Shown piece by piece: positions 24,262 to 32,755 of a DNA stretch of 64,000 nucleotides (its first letter is position 1; every line of letters starts with the position of its first letter). The DNA comes from Phenylobacterium deserti (GTDB lineage Bacteria; Pseudomonadota; Alphaproteobacteria; Caulobacterales; Caulobacteraceae), in assembly GCF_003254705.1 (NCBI RefSeq), contig NZ_QFYR01000001.1:1798001-1862000 (forward strand), written 5' to 3'. Below the pieces are notes generated by a model. The model saw only the letters and a program-made list of their open reading frames with translations, had not been told where the DNA came from and searched no databases. Position numbers and translations under genes: made by a program.

Positions 24262-25317
24262 GTGAGCGATCCGCACTCCAACTCCGCCGTTCCGACCAAG
24301 CGCGGCCTGAAGCGTTTCCGCTGGCCGCTGATCCTGGGCGGGCCGCTGCTGATCGCGGTTGCGGTTGTCTATTTCGTGGTGACCGGTGGACGGAGCCAGG
24401 CGACCGACAACGCCTATGTCCAGATCGCCAAGGCGCCGGTGGCGCCATCGATCGGCGGGCGGGTGACGGAAGTCTTCGTCCGGGAGAACCAGTTCGTCCG
24501 CAAGGGCACGGTGCTGTTCCGCATCGACGCGCGAGACTTCACCGCCAACGTCCAGGCGGCCGAGGCGCAGGTGGCCGACGCCGAGCTGCGGATCCGTGCG
24601 GCGCAGGCGGCCTATGGCCAGCAGCAGGCGGCGGTGAGCGCGGCGCGCGAGACCTTGGCCTACGCCGCTCGGGAAGCTGCGCGCCAACGGCAGCTGGCCG
24701 CGGCGGGCGTCGCTTCCCAGCAGCAGGTCGACCAGGCCGCCCACGCCGCCCAGCAGGCGCGTGAGCAGCTGGCGGTGGTGCAGCAACAGGCGGCCCAGGC
24801 GCTGGCCCAACTGGGCGGCAGCGCGGGCGCTTCGCCCGCCGGACACCCGAGCGTGCTGGCGGCCAGAGCCCAGCTGGAGCGGGCGCGGCTGAACGTGTCC
24901 TACACCACGGTGGTCGCCCCGGCCGACGGCATCGTCACCCGCGTCGAGCAGATGCCGGTTGGCACCTATCTGAACGCCTCGCAAACCGCCTTCTGGCTGC
25001 TGTCGGGCAAGCCCTGGGTGGAGGCGAACTACAAGGAAGACCAGCTCGCCAAGATGAAGATCGGCCAGCCGGTGCACATCAAGGTGGACGCCTATCCGGA
25101 CGCCGACCTGACCGGACGGGTGGTGAGCTTCAGCCCCGGCACCGGCTCGGCCTTCTCGGCGCTGCCGGCGCAGAACGCCACGGGCAACTGGGTGAAGGTC
25201 GTCCAGCGCCTGCCGGTCCGCATCGAGTTCGATCGCGACCCGCCAGGGATGGCGGCCCGTGCGGGCCTGTCCGCCCACGTGACGGTGGATGTGAGCGCGC
25301 CCGGCCGCGCCGGCTAA
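24262..25317 (+). CDS. Efflux pump periplasmic adaptor (EmrA/HlyD family)
   Basis: This 351-aa membrane-fusion protein links an inner-membrane transporter to an outer-membrane channel. One N-terminal span (about 22-42, LILGGPLLIAVAVVYFVV) is followed by a lipoyl-like half (TDNAYVQIAKAPVAPSIGGR), a Gln/Ala-rich coiled-coil hairpin (about 95-190), the second half (YTTVVAPADGIVTRVEQMPV) and a beta-barrel. GTG 24262 has GAGAGGG upstream. It is the first gene of a three-gene operon with the EmrB-like transporter 12 bp downstream. Confidence 0.92.
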   Translation: MSDPHSNSAVPTKRGLKRFRWPLILGGPLLIAVAVVYFVVTGGRSQATDNAYVQIAKAPVAPSIGGRVTEVFVRENQFVRKGTVLFRIDARDFTANVQAAEAQVADAELRIRAAQAAYGQQQAAVSAARETLAYAAREAARQRQLAAAGVASQQQVDQAAHAAQQAREQLAVVQQQAAQALAQLGGSAGASPAGHPSVLAARAQLERARLNVSYTTVVAPADGIVTRVEQMPVGTYLNASQTAFWLLSGKPWVEANYKEDQLAKMKIGQPVHIKVDAYPDADLTGRVVSFSPGTGSAFSALPAQNATGNWVKVVQRLPVRIEFDRDPPGMAARAGLSAHVTVDVSAPGRAG

Positions 25318-25329
25318 GGATACCGCCTC

Positions 25330-26853
25330 ATGGCCTCCCAGACGGATACGGCCAACCGCTGGCCCATCACCATCAGCATCATGCTGGCCACGGTGATGAA
25401 CTCGATCGACACCACGATCGCCAACGTCGCCCTGCCGCACATCCAGGGCAATGTCTCGGCCTCGTCGGAGCAGATCAGCTGGGTGCTGACCAGCTACATC
25501 GTGGCGGCGGCGATCATGACGCCGCTGAGCGGCTGGCTGGCCGACCGGTTCGGCCGCAAGCGGCTGTTCCTGGTGTCGATCGCCGGGTTCACGGTGGCCT
25601 CCATGCTGTGCGGCATCGCCACCAGCCTGCCAGAGCTGGTGATGTTCCGGCTGCTGCAGGGGGTGTTCGGCGCCTCGCTGATTCCGCTGTCGCAGGCGGT
25701 GCTGCTGGACATCAACCCGCCGGAGAAGCACGGCCAGGCCATGGCGATCTGGGGCGCGGGCGCGATCCTGGGGCCGATCCTCGGGCCGGCGCTGGGCGGC
25801 TACCTCACCGAGAACCTGTCCTGGCGGTGGTGCTTCTACATCAACCTGCCGATCGGCATCCTGGCGCTGCTGGGCGTGTGGTTCTTCATCTCGGGCGACA
25901 AGGTCAAAGGCCAGAAGCCGTTCGACTTCCTGGGCTTCGGCATGCTGACGCTGTTCGTGGGCGGGCTGCAGCTGATGCTCGACCGGGGCCCCAGCCTCGA
26001 CTGGTTCTCTTCGCCCGAAGTGTGGGCCGAGCTGCTGGTGGCGATCGTCGGGCTGTGGGTGTTCGTGATGCACACCATCACCGCCGAGCACCCGTTCTTC
26101 GACCTGCGCCTGGCCCGGGACCGCAACTTCGTCACGGCCAGCATCTTCGGCTTCTTCATCGGCATCCTGCTGTTCTCGACGATGGCCTTGCTGCCGCCGA
26201 TGATGCAGACGCTGCTGGGCTATCCGGTGATCACCGCGGGCCTGGTCTCCATGCCGCGAGGCATCGGCTCGCTGGTGGCGATGTTCGTGGTCGGGCGGCT
26301 GGTGGGCCGGGTGGACACCCGCCTGATCCTGTTCGTCGGCCTGTCGATCAGCGCCTTCTCCCTTTGGGAGATGATGAAGTTCGACCTGTCGATGACCAGC
26401 ACGCCGCTGGTGGTCACGGGCATCATCCAGGGCTTTGGCATCGGGCTGATCTTCGTGCCGCTGTCGACGCTGGCGTTCGCCACCGTCGCGCCGGAGCTGC
26501 GGGCGGAGGGCTCGGCCCTTTACACGCTGATCCGCAACATCGGCTCCAGCGTCGGGATCTCGGTGATCCAGGCGATGACGGTGTCCAACACCCAGGTGAT
26601 GCATTCGTCCCTGGCCGCTCAGGTGATCCCATCGGATCCGGTGGTGCGGCAGGGGCTGGGGGCGGCGCTGAACTCAGCCGGGGGGCTGCTTGGCCTGAAC
26701 GCCGAGATCACCCGCCAGGCGACCATGATCGCCTACATCGACGACTTCAAATTCATGTTCATCATCACCCTCGCGTGCATGCCGATGCTGCTGCTGATGC
26801 GCACGCCGCGGCGCGGGGGCGGAGCAAAGGTCCATGCCGTTGCCGATCACTAA
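25330..26853 (+). CDS. DHA2-family drug efflux MFS transporter (EmrB-like)
   Basis: This 507-aa inner-membrane proton-driven drug exporter has about 14 spans, as expected of DHA2 members. Early motifs include MLATVMNSIDTTIANVALPH, LTSYIVAAAIMTPLSGWL and the motif-A region DRFGRKRLFLVS. Motif C appears as GPILGPALGGYL. It forms a tripartite pump with the adaptor before it and the NodT-type channel after it, whose start overlaps its 3' end by 20 nt. Drug specificity cannot be told. Confidence 0.94.
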   Translation: MASQTDTANRWPITISIMLATVMNSIDTTIANVALPHIQGNVSASSEQISWVLTSYIVAAAIMTPLSGWLADRFGRKRLFLVSIAGFTVASMLCGIATSLPELVMFRLLQGVFGASLIPLSQAVLLDINPPEKHGQAMAIWGAGAILGPILGPALGGYLTENLSWRWCFYINLPIGILALLGVWFFISGDKVKGQKPFDFLGFGMLTLFVGGLQLMLDRGPSLDWFSSPEVWAELLVAIVGLWVFVMHTITAEHPFFDLRLARDRNFVTASIFGFFIGILLFSTMALLPPMMQTLLGYPVITAGLVSMPRGIGSLVAMFVVGRLVGRVDTRLILFVGLSISAFSLWEMMKFDLSMTSTPLVVTGIIQGFGIGLIFVPLSTLAFATVAPELRAEGSALYTLIRNIGSSVGISVIQAMTVSNTQVMHSSLAAQVIPSDPVVRQGLGAALNSAGGLLGLNAEITRQATMIAYIDDFKFMFIITLACMPMLLLMRTPRRGGGAKVHAVADH

Positions 26854-28288
26854 GTCCCTGCGCGTCCTCGCGCTGTCCGCCTCTGCGCTGACCCTGGCCG
26901 CCTGCGCCACGGTGGGCCCGAACTTCCAGACTCCGGCTGCGCCGCAGGGCGCCGCCGCCAGCGGGTACGCCGCGGCGAACGATCCCGCGCCGCGGACGCT
27001 GAACCTGTCGCCCGAAGCGCGGGCGGCGGGACCCTGGTGGCAGGCGTTCGGCTCGCCAGAGCTCGACGCGGCGGTGCGCCAGGCCCTGGCCGACAGCCCG
27101 ACCATCGCGGAAGCCGAAGCCAATCTCGCCAAGGCGAACGCCCAACTGGCGGCCGTGCGGGGACGGGAAGGCGTGCAGGCGGATGTCTCCGCCGGCGCCC
27201 AGCGTCAGCGGGTGAACACCGCTGCCTTCGGCATCTCCGGCTTCCCCAGCCCGACCATCAACCTGTTCTCGGTGGGCGGGACGGTCAGCTACGACCTCGA
27301 CCTGTTCGGCGGCCAGCGCCGGGCGGCTGAAGCGGCGGCGGCGCGGGCGGAAGCCGAGGCGCGGGAAGCGGACGCGGCCTATCTGACGCTGACCGGAAAC
27401 GTGGCCCTGCAGGCCATGCGCATCGCCGGGCTGCGCGCCCAGATCGCCGCGGTCGAGCAGATCGTGGCCGACGACCAGCGGGTGATCGACATGGTGCGCC
27501 GGGCCCAGCGGGCCGGCGGCGAGGCGCCGTCGGCGATCACCGGCGGACAGGCGCAGCTGGCCGAGGACCAGGCGTTGCTGCCGCCCTTGCAGCGCGAGCT
27601 GACGGCCGCGCGCCATCAGCTGGCCCTGTTGAGCGGGCGCTCGCCGGCCGAGTACAGCGCCGCCGACTTCGACCTTGCCCGCCTGAGCGCGCCGACGGCG
27701 GTTCCGGTGAGCCTGCCGTCCGAGTTGGTGCGCCGGCGGCCGGACATCCTGGCCTCGGAGGCCGAGCTGCATGAAGCGACAGCCGAGATCGGGGTGGCAG
27801 CGGCGGCGCAGTACCCAAACCTGGCGCTGTCGGCCGGCCTGACCCAGACCGCGCTGAAGCCGGAGAACCTGTTCAACTACAGCGCATCGGGCTGGAACGT
27901 GCTGACGGGCGTGACCGCGCCCATCTTCCATGGCGGGACGCTGCGAGCCAACCGGCAGGCGGCGGAGGCCGAAGCGCGCGCGGCGCTGGCCCGCTATCAG
28001 CAAACGGTGATCCGCGCCTTCGGTCAGGTCTCCGACGTGCTGTCGGCGCTGGCCACGGACGAGCAGTCCATCGAGGCGCTGACCCGGGCGCAAGGCTCGG
28101 CGCAGGCCGGGGTGCGCGACGCCGAGGCCGCCTACCGCCTGGGCGGCGGCACGCTGCTGCAGGTGGTCGACGCCCAGCGTCAGCTGAGCCGCGCCCGCCG
28201 CGCCCTGGCCCAGGCCGAAGCGCAACGCTACGCCGACCTCGTGCAGCTGTACGCCGCGACGGCGGCGGACTGGCGGACGAGCGCCTAG
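26834..28288 (+). CDS. Outer-membrane efflux lipoprotein (NodT/RND OMF family)
   Basis: This 484-aa outer-membrane channel has a lipoprotein signal ending LTLAAC (Cys24) followed by two OEP repeats (about residues 60-260 and 270-470). The repeats are dominated by helical coiled-coil; typical elements are WWQAFGSPELDAAVRQAL, TVSYDLDLFGGQRRAAEA, LPSELVRRRPDILASEAELH and YRLGGGTLLQVVDAQRQL. It completes the tripartite pump. The start lies inside the transporter gene, implying coupled translation. A palindromic repeat follows the stop. Confidence 0.94.
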   Translation: MPLPITKSLRVLALSASALTLAACATVGPNFQTPAAPQGAAASGYAAANDPAPRTLNLSPEARAAGPWWQAFGSPELDAAVRQALADSPTIAEAEANLAKANAQLAAVRGREGVQADVSAGAQRQRVNTAAFGISGFPSPTINLFSVGGTVSYDLDLFGGQRRAAEAAAARAEAEAREADAAYLTLTGNVALQAMRIAGLRAQIAAVEQIVADDQRVIDMVRRAQRAGGEAPSAITGGQAQLAEDQALLPPLQRELTAARHQLALLSGRSPAEYSAADFDLARLSAPTAVPVSLPSELVRRRPDILASEAELHEATAEIGVAAAAQYPNLALSAGLTQTALKPENLFNYSASGWNVLTGVTAPIFHGGTLRANRQAAEAEARAALARYQQTVIRAFGQVSDVLSALATDEQSIEALTRAQGSAQAGVRDAEAAYRLGGGTLLQVVDAQRQLSRARRALAQAEAQRYADLVQLYAATAADWRTSA

Positions 28289-28289
28289 G

Positions 28290-28405
28290 CCGATCCTCCC
28301 CCTCAGGGGGAGGTGGCCGAAGGCCGGAGGGGGTTCCCGCCGCGGAGTCGGCGGGTGAAACCCCCTCAGTCGCTCTGCGACAGCTCCCCCTGAGGGGGAG
28401 CATCT
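28290..28405. repeat. GC-rich palindromic intergenic repeat element
   Basis: Two 17-bp arms, 28296-28312 and 28384-28400, are perfect reverse complements. Each is itself nearly self-complementary (CTCCCC core, then GGGGAG). Between them are GGAGGGGG and CCCCCTC blocks (around 28327 and 28363). Such elements are common between genes in Caulobacterales. It lies exactly between two convergent genes and can form strong hairpins on both strands, so it may also stop transcription. Confidence 0.8.
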
Positions 28406-28406
28406 C

Positions 28407-30437
28407 TCACGCCTCCGCCCTTTGTCGTCCGCTGGCTTCGGCGGCGAGGCGGCCGGTGAGTTCGGCCATGTGGTGGAAGTCGGCTTCGAAGGCGCCGAGG
28501 CCCTGGGTGAGGCCGCGGAGTTCGGCGATCAGGTCCTGGCGCTCGCTTTGCGGCAGGTAGGCTTCGATGCGCTCCCAGCCGCGCCAGTCCTCTCGTGGAC
28601 CAAGCCCCAGGATCTGGCCGCGCCGCGCGGTGAGCGCCGAGGTGACGTTGGAGGCCGCGGGGGTGGGCGAGTAGACCACGAGCCGCTCGATGGGCTCCAG
28701 CAGGATGGAGCCGGCCTGGGCGAGGGCTTCCTCGATGGCGAGGCGGCCGGCCATCCGGAAGGCCATCTCGGATGAGTCGACGCTGTGGGTCTGGCCGTCC
28801 AGCAGGGTCACGGCGAGGTCCGTCACGGGAAAGCCGAGCGGCCCCTTGGCGAGGCCGTCGCGCACGCCGTCGGCCACGGCGGGGATCCACTGCTTGGGCA
28901 CCGCACCGCCGAGCACCCGGCTGTCGAACATGAAGCCCGAGCCCCGGGGCAGGGGCTGCACCTCGATAGTGACGTCGGCGAACTGGCCGTGGCCGCCGGA
29001 CTGCTTCTTGTGCCTTGCGCGCTGGGTGACGGCCCGCAGAATGGTTTCCCGATAAGGCGTGCGCGGCTGGGCGGTGTCGATCTCGACACCGAAGCGGCGT
29101 CGCAGGCGCTCCAGGGCCAGTCGCACGTGGCCCTCGCCCTGGCCGGCCAGCAGAACCTGACGGCCCTCGCTGTCGTGGGTGAGGCGCAGGCCGGGGTCTT
29201 CCTCGACGATCTTCGCCAAGGCGCCGGACAGGCGCACGTCGTCCTTGCGGTGCCGGGCCGACAGGGCGACCGAGAACAGCGGCCGACGGGCTTCGGCGGC
29301 GGCGCGAGCCTTTTGCGGCTGGCCGGTCATGGACAGGATCTGTCCGGCCGTCGCGCTTTCCACCTTGCCGATGGCGCAGATGTCGCCGGGACGCGCAGAG
29401 GCGATCTTGGCGAGGCTGGCGCCCTGGACGCCGAACAGGCCGCCGACGCGGCTCTTCTCCCCCGAAGGGAGGGTGAGGTCGGCGTTGTCTTCCAGCGCCC
29501 GGCCGAAGGTTCGGGCATAGGCGAGCTTGCCGGATTGGCCCGCATAGGCGGTCTTCAGGACGTAGGCGCCGGCGCCGTCCACCCCGACGCGTTCCGCCGC
29601 GCGATCGGGCAGGGGCGCTTCGTGCCGCAGGGCCTTGAGCAGGCGCCGGATGCCGAAGCCGTTCAGGGCCGAGCCGAAGAAGACCGGAACGATCAGGCCC
29701 TCGTTCATCTCCCGCACGAGATCGGTGAACACCGCGTCACGACTGGGGACCATGTCGGACAGCAGCTGTTCCAGCAGGGCGTCGTCGAAGTCGGCGAGCT
29801 GCTCCATCATGTGGAAGCGGGCCTGGGCTTCGACCTCGGCAAGTTCGCCGGGGATCTCCACCTGGGCGGAGGGCTCGCCGGGGCGATAGAGGTAGGCGCG
29901 CTCCAGGGCCAGATCGATGAAGCCGGAGACCCGTTCGCCGTCCCAGGTCGGGATCTGCCGGGCGACCAGGGGCGCGGCGCTGACTGGAGCGAGCGCCGCC
30001 AGGAGTTCGTCCAAGGCGCCGCGGGCCTGGTCCATCTTGTTGATGAACAGGGCGTGGGGCACGCCGAGCCGCTCGAGATCGCGCAAGGTGGGCTGGAGCA
30101 GGGCGGCCTTGGCCGGGTCCGGCTCGGCCACCACGATAGCCAGATCCACCGCCGGCACGGCGGAGTCGAGGTCGGCGCAGAATTCCAGGGAGCCGGGGCA
30201 GTCGACCACCGCATAGCGGTCGCCCATGAAGTCGAAGCCGGCGAGGTTCAGCTCCACCGAATGGCCGCGGGCCTTGGCTTCAGGGCTGGTGTCGCCAACC
30301 TTGTCAGCCGTGCCGCCGCCTCGTCGCTCTAAGGCGCCGGTGGCCAGCAGCAGGGCCTCAAGCAGAGTGGTCTTGCCGGCGCTTGTGGGGCCCACGAGCG
30401 CCAGCGCCCGTACGGAGCCCGCCGTTGGAATCGGCAT
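28407..30437 (-). CDS. Elongation factor G-like GTPase
   Basis: The 676-aa translational GTPase paralog has the EF-G domain order. The P-loop is GPTSAGKT (16-23), G3 is DCPGSLEF and G4 is NKMD. Domain II, domain III, domain IV (KKQSGGHGQFADVTIEV) and domain V follow. The switch I segment that in EF-G contains RGITI is here ARGHSVELN, as in the EF-G2-like subgroup of unknown role. ATG 30437 has GGGAGG upstream; the longer frame to 30551 is rejected. It is not next to ribosomal genes, so it is not the main EF-G. Confidence 0.88.
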   Translation of the reverse strand: MPIPTAGSVRALALVGPTSAGKTTLLEALLLATGALERRGGGTADKVGDTSPEAKARGHSVELNLAGFDFMGDRYAVVDCPGSLEFCADLDSAVPAVDLAIVVAEPDPAKAALLQPTLRDLERLGVPHALFINKMDQARGALDELLAALAPVSAAPLVARQIPTWDGERVSGFIDLALERAYLYRPGEPSAQVEIPGELAEVEAQARFHMMEQLADFDDALLEQLLSDMVPSRDAVFTDLVREMNEGLIVPVFFGSALNGFGIRRLLKALRHEAPLPDRAAERVGVDGAGAYVLKTAYAGQSGKLAYARTFGRALEDNADLTLPSGEKSRVGGLFGVQGASLAKIASARPGDICAIGKVESATAGQILSMTGQPQKARAAAEARRPLFSVALSARHRKDDVRLSGALAKIVEEDPGLRLTHDSEGRQVLLAGQGEGHVRLALERLRRRFGVEIDTAQPRTPYRETILRAVTQRARHKKQSGGHGQFADVTIEVQPLPRGSGFMFDSRVLGGAVPKQWIPAVADGVRDGLAKGPLGFPVTDLAVTLLDGQTHSVDSSEMAFRMAGRLAIEEALAQAGSILLEPIERLVVYSPTPAASNVTSALTARRGQILGLGPREDWRGWERIEAYLPQSERQDLIAELRGLTQGLGAFEADFHHMAELTGRLAAEASGRQRAEA

Positions 30438-30742
30438 TGTCGTCCTCCCATCGCTTTTGGCGCTGAGGACGCCTCCCGGATTGCCCCGGTCCGAAAGGAC
30501 GCCTTCGGCGCAGATGACAGGCGGTTCGCCGACTGGGCGGCGGCCGCCCAACTGCCGGTGACTATGCGCCTGGCCGTGCCGATGCGCCAGCCGCGCGCCC
30601 GTCGCGAAATCGTGTGCACGGCTGCGTTGCAGAACGATGGTATCGTGACGCCGTTGAATGGGGGTGCGGCCGTGACGAAGGCGCCTTGGCGCATCGCGCC
30701 CCCGTCACGGTCGTGCACCGCTCCTTTCGGAGAACCTGGGAC
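30438..30742. other. Intergenic interval between divergent genes
   Basis: These 305 bases separate the EF-G-like gene and the DUF2189 gene, which point away from each other. Both promoters should lie here. I see short inverted pieces (GGCGCTGAGGACGCC near 30463) but no clear operator, RNA or gene. The open frames crossing it are upstream extensions of the two flanking genes without family-like sequence. Confidence 0.4.
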
Positions 30743-31609
30743 ATGGCCGAAGGTCGTCACATCGAGAACCCCTTCGAGTACGCGCTGGAGAAAACCAGCT
30801 GGGCGCTGAGGGACACCGGGCGAATGCTGGGCGCCGAGCGCCGGCCCCGCACGGCCGCGGCGCCGACGGTGAACCGCATCACGGCCGCGGACCTGCGCGC
30901 GGCCTTGCGCGAAGGCATGGCCGATCTGGGCGCCGCGCGCGCGGACATCGTGTTCATCGGCGTCATCTATCCGCTGGCCGGCCTGCTGCTCCTGCAGGTG
31001 GCGGCAAACCGCAATCTCCTGCCGCTGGCGTTCCCGCTGGTGTCGGGCTTTGCGCTGCTGGGGCCGCTGGCCGCGGTGGGGCTCTATGAGATCAGCCGAC
31101 GGCGGGAGCGGGGAGAGCCGGCATCCTGGCGCGACGCGGCCGGGGTGCTGTCCTCTCCCGCCCTGGGCTCGATCCTGGGCATGGGGCTGATCCTGCTGGC
31201 GCTGTTCGGCGTCTGGCTGGCGGCGGCCTGGGCGATCTACAACGCAACGCTTGGACCGGAGCCGCCGGCGTCGGCCGGCGCGTTCCTGTCGGACGTGTTC
31301 TCTACGCCCGCCGGATGGACGATGATCGTGGTGGGCTGCGCGGTGGGCGCGGTGTTCGCAGCCGTGGCCCTGGCCGTCAGCATCGTGACCATCCCGCTGC
31401 TGCTGGATCGCGACATCAGCCTGCTGCGAGCCATCGGCGTGTCGCTGAAGGCGGTGCGGGAGAACCCGACCACCCTGGCCATGTGGGGGCTGATCGTGGC
31501 GTCCGCCCTGGTGCTGGGCTCGGTCCCGGTGCTGGTCGGGTTGATCGTCGTGATGCCGCTGCTGGGGCACGCGACCTGGCGGCTGTACCGTCGGCTGGTG
31601 AGTTCGTGA
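30743..31609 (+). CDS. DUF2189 membrane protein
   Basis: This 288-aa integral membrane protein of the DUF2189 family has unknown function. It begins MAEGRHIENPFEYALEKTSW. Six hydrophobic segments are visible, starting IVFIGVIYPLAGLLLLQVAA, then LPLAFPLVSGFALLGPLAAV, and ending LIVASALVLGSVPVLVGLIV. The conserved YEISRRRERGEPASWRDA loop follows the second span. ATG 30743 has GGAG ten bases upstream; the longer frame from 30614 is not family-like. Two small-RNA genes follow it. Confidence 0.85.
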   Translation: MAEGRHIENPFEYALEKTSWALRDTGRMLGAERRPRTAAAPTVNRITAADLRAALREGMADLGAARADIVFIGVIYPLAGLLLLQVAANRNLLPLAFPLVSGFALLGPLAAVGLYEISRRRERGEPASWRDAAGVLSSPALGSILGMGLILLALFGVWLAAAWAIYNATLGPEPPASAGAFLSDVFSTPAGWTMIVVGCAVGAVFAAVALAVSIVTIPLLLDRDISLLRAIGVSLKAVRENPTTLAMWGLIVASALVLGSVPVLVGLIVVMPLLGHATWRLYRRLVSS

Positions 31610-31661
31610 GAGGGCAGGCGCGGCAGGGCGCCGCAGGATGGTGGTAGCGGTAACATTTTTG

Positions 31662-31689
31662 TTGCCAGCTCAGCTGTGAAGAGCTATCC
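31662..31689 (+). promoter_or_regulatory. Putative promoter of small RNA 1
   Basis: TTGCCA (31662-31667) and GCTATCC (31683-31689) fit the -35 and -10 pattern of Caulobacter housekeeping promoters (TTGAC and GCTANAWC), with about 15 bp between. The predicted start would be near 31695, just before the conserved hairpin of the RNA. Confidence 0.4.
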
Positions 31690-31761
31690 AAACGCCATGC
31701 CCTTCGGGCGTTTCCTCCCAAAGACTTTCAAAGGCCGCGCGCTTGCGCGGCCTATTTTTTT
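31690..31761 (+). ncRNA. Small RNA 1, suhB/alpha-r14-like
   Basis: This non-coding segment has a small hairpin GCCC-TTC-GGGC (31699-31709), then the single-stranded anti-Shine-Dalgarno-type motif GTTTCCTCCC (31710-31719). It ends in an intrinsic terminator: 8-bp stem 31733-31740/31745-31752, loop GCTT, then seven T. A second copy with the same plan lies 150 bp downstream. The GCGTTTCCTCCC core recalls the suhB/alpha-r14 family of alphaproteobacterial trans-acting RNAs that block ribosome binding on mRNAs. Family membership is from memory. Confidence 0.65.
31733..31761 (+). terminator. Intrinsic terminator of small RNA 1
   Basis: GGCCGCGC (31733-31740) pairs with GCGCGGCC (31745-31752) around GCTT, followed by TATTTTTTT. 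This is a textbook rho-independent terminator. Confidence 0.85.
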
Positions 31762-31837
31762 GGCCGGCCCGCGACCGCCAAGTCCCTGAAAACATTTGGC
31801 TGACAACGCTGTCATTTTTGCTTGCGCGCGGGATATT

Positions 31838-31920
31838 CCAGGCGTAGAGCTGTTCATGCCCTTCGGGGCGTTTCCTCCCTAAACTTTTCGGCCGCGCCGG
31901 CATGGCGCGGCCGTTTTTTT
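31838..31920 (+). ncRNA. Small RNA 2, tandem paralog of small RNA 1
   Basis: This has the same architecture as small RNA 1: ATGCCCTTCGGGGCGTTTCC with the following TCCC (TTTCCTCCC at 31871-31879), an A/T-rich spacer TAAACTTTT, then a 10-bp terminator stem (31889-31898/31904-31913) and a T run. The core block (GCCCTTCGGG, GCGTTTCCTCCC) is nearly identical to copy 1, while flanks and terminator stems differ with pairing kept. That pattern indicates a selected RNA rather than a recent DNA repeat. GATATTC at 31832-31838 is a possible -10. Confidence 0.65.
31889..31920 (+). terminator. Intrinsic terminator of small RNA 2
   Basis: CGGCCGCGCC (31889-31898) pairs with GGCGCGGCCG (31904-31913), loop GGCAT, followed by TTTTTTT. 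It is a strong rho-independent terminator. Confidence 0.85.
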
Positions 31921-32053
31921 GTCTCCAAGCGGCGCCATAGGCGGCTCGCGGCGCGCGGCCAGCTGCCGCCGAGGTGGCAACCGCCTGCGTCGCGCCATCG
32001 TTGGATACGGTTCGACAGGCCAGGTCCGGCCTGCAGCAATGGAAGGAGATCCC

Positions 32054-32725
32054 ATGTTCAGGTCCTTGAGCCTCGCGGCTGTTGCAGTGGGCGCGGTGTC
32101 GTTGACGGCCTGCTCCACGGTCGATCCCTACACGGGCCAGGTGGTGCGCGATAACACCCGAACGGGCGTGCTGGCCGGGGCGGCCGGCGGCGCGCTGCTG
32201 GGCTACCTGACCAACACCAACCGCGGCGAAGAAGGCCGGACGAACGCCCTGATCGGGGCGGGCGTCGGCGCGCTGGCCGGCGGCGCCGTGGGCAACTACA
32301 TGGATCGCCAGCAGGCGCAGCTGCGCGCCCAGCTCGCCGGGACCGGCGTGGACGTCCAGCGCCAGGGCGACAACATCGTCCTCAACATGCCCTCGGACGT
32401 CACCTTCGCGGTGAATCAGGCGGACATCCAGTCGCGTTTCTACCCGGCGCTGGACACGGTGGCGCGGACGCTGAGCGACTATCCGCAGACCCTCGTGGAC
32501 GTGGTGGGTCACGCCGACGCCACGGGCCCGGACGCCTACAACCAGACGCTTTCGGAGCAGCGCGCCTCTTCGGTGGCGAGCTATCTGGTCAGCCGTGGCG
32601 TGATGCGCGACCGCCTGTTCGTGGCCGGCCGCGGCGAGACCCAGCCCATCGCGTCGAACGACACGGAAGACGGCCGGGCTCGCAACCGCCGCGTGGAAGT
32701 GATCGTCCGGCCGTTCCGCGGCTGA
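32054..32725 (+). CDS. OmpA-family outer-membrane lipoprotein
   Basis: The 223-aa lipoprotein has a signal ending SLTAC (Cys20), a glycine-zipper region (GVLAGAAGGALLGYLT and IGAGVGALAGGAVGNYM, about 50-100), and a C-terminal OmpA-like peptidoglycan-binding domain (about 112-222). The OmpA domain contains VVGHADATGPDAYNQTLSEQ, then RASSVASYLVSRGV, and ends NRRVEVIVRP. It should tether the outer membrane to the wall. ATG 32054 has AAGGAGAT upstream. It resembles the YiaD/Pal-like group and is not a Tol-Pal cluster member here. Confidence 0.9.
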   Translation: MFRSLSLAAVAVGAVSLTACSTVDPYTGQVVRDNTRTGVLAGAAGGALLGYLTNTNRGEEGRTNALIGAGVGALAGGAVGNYMDRQQAQLRAQLAGTGVDVQRQGDNIVLNMPSDVTFAVNQADIQSRFYPALDTVARTLSDYPQTLVDVVGHADATGPDAYNQTLSEQRASSVASYLVSRGVMRDRLFVAGRGETQPIASNDTEDGRARNRRVEVIVRPFRG

Positions 32726-32730
32726 GGCGA

Positions 32731-32755
32731 GGGCCGGGCCCTAGCGGCCCGGCCC
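32731..32755. terminator. Strong hairpin between convergent genes
   Basis: GGGCCGGGCC (32731-32740) and GGCCCGGCCC (32746-32755) form a 10-bp perfect stem around CTAGC. The stop codon of the minus-strand gene (32741-32743) sits in the loop. It could terminate both genes, though no long T-tract follows. Confidence 0.6.

Noticed and set aside
24160..26604. 814-codon minus-strand open frame
   Set aside because: His/Arg/Gln-rich shadow of the efflux operon; both plus-strand genes have clear transporter motifs.
28785..30332. 515-codon plus-strand open frame
   Set aside because: Antisense to the EF-G-like GTPase, which has complete G motifs.
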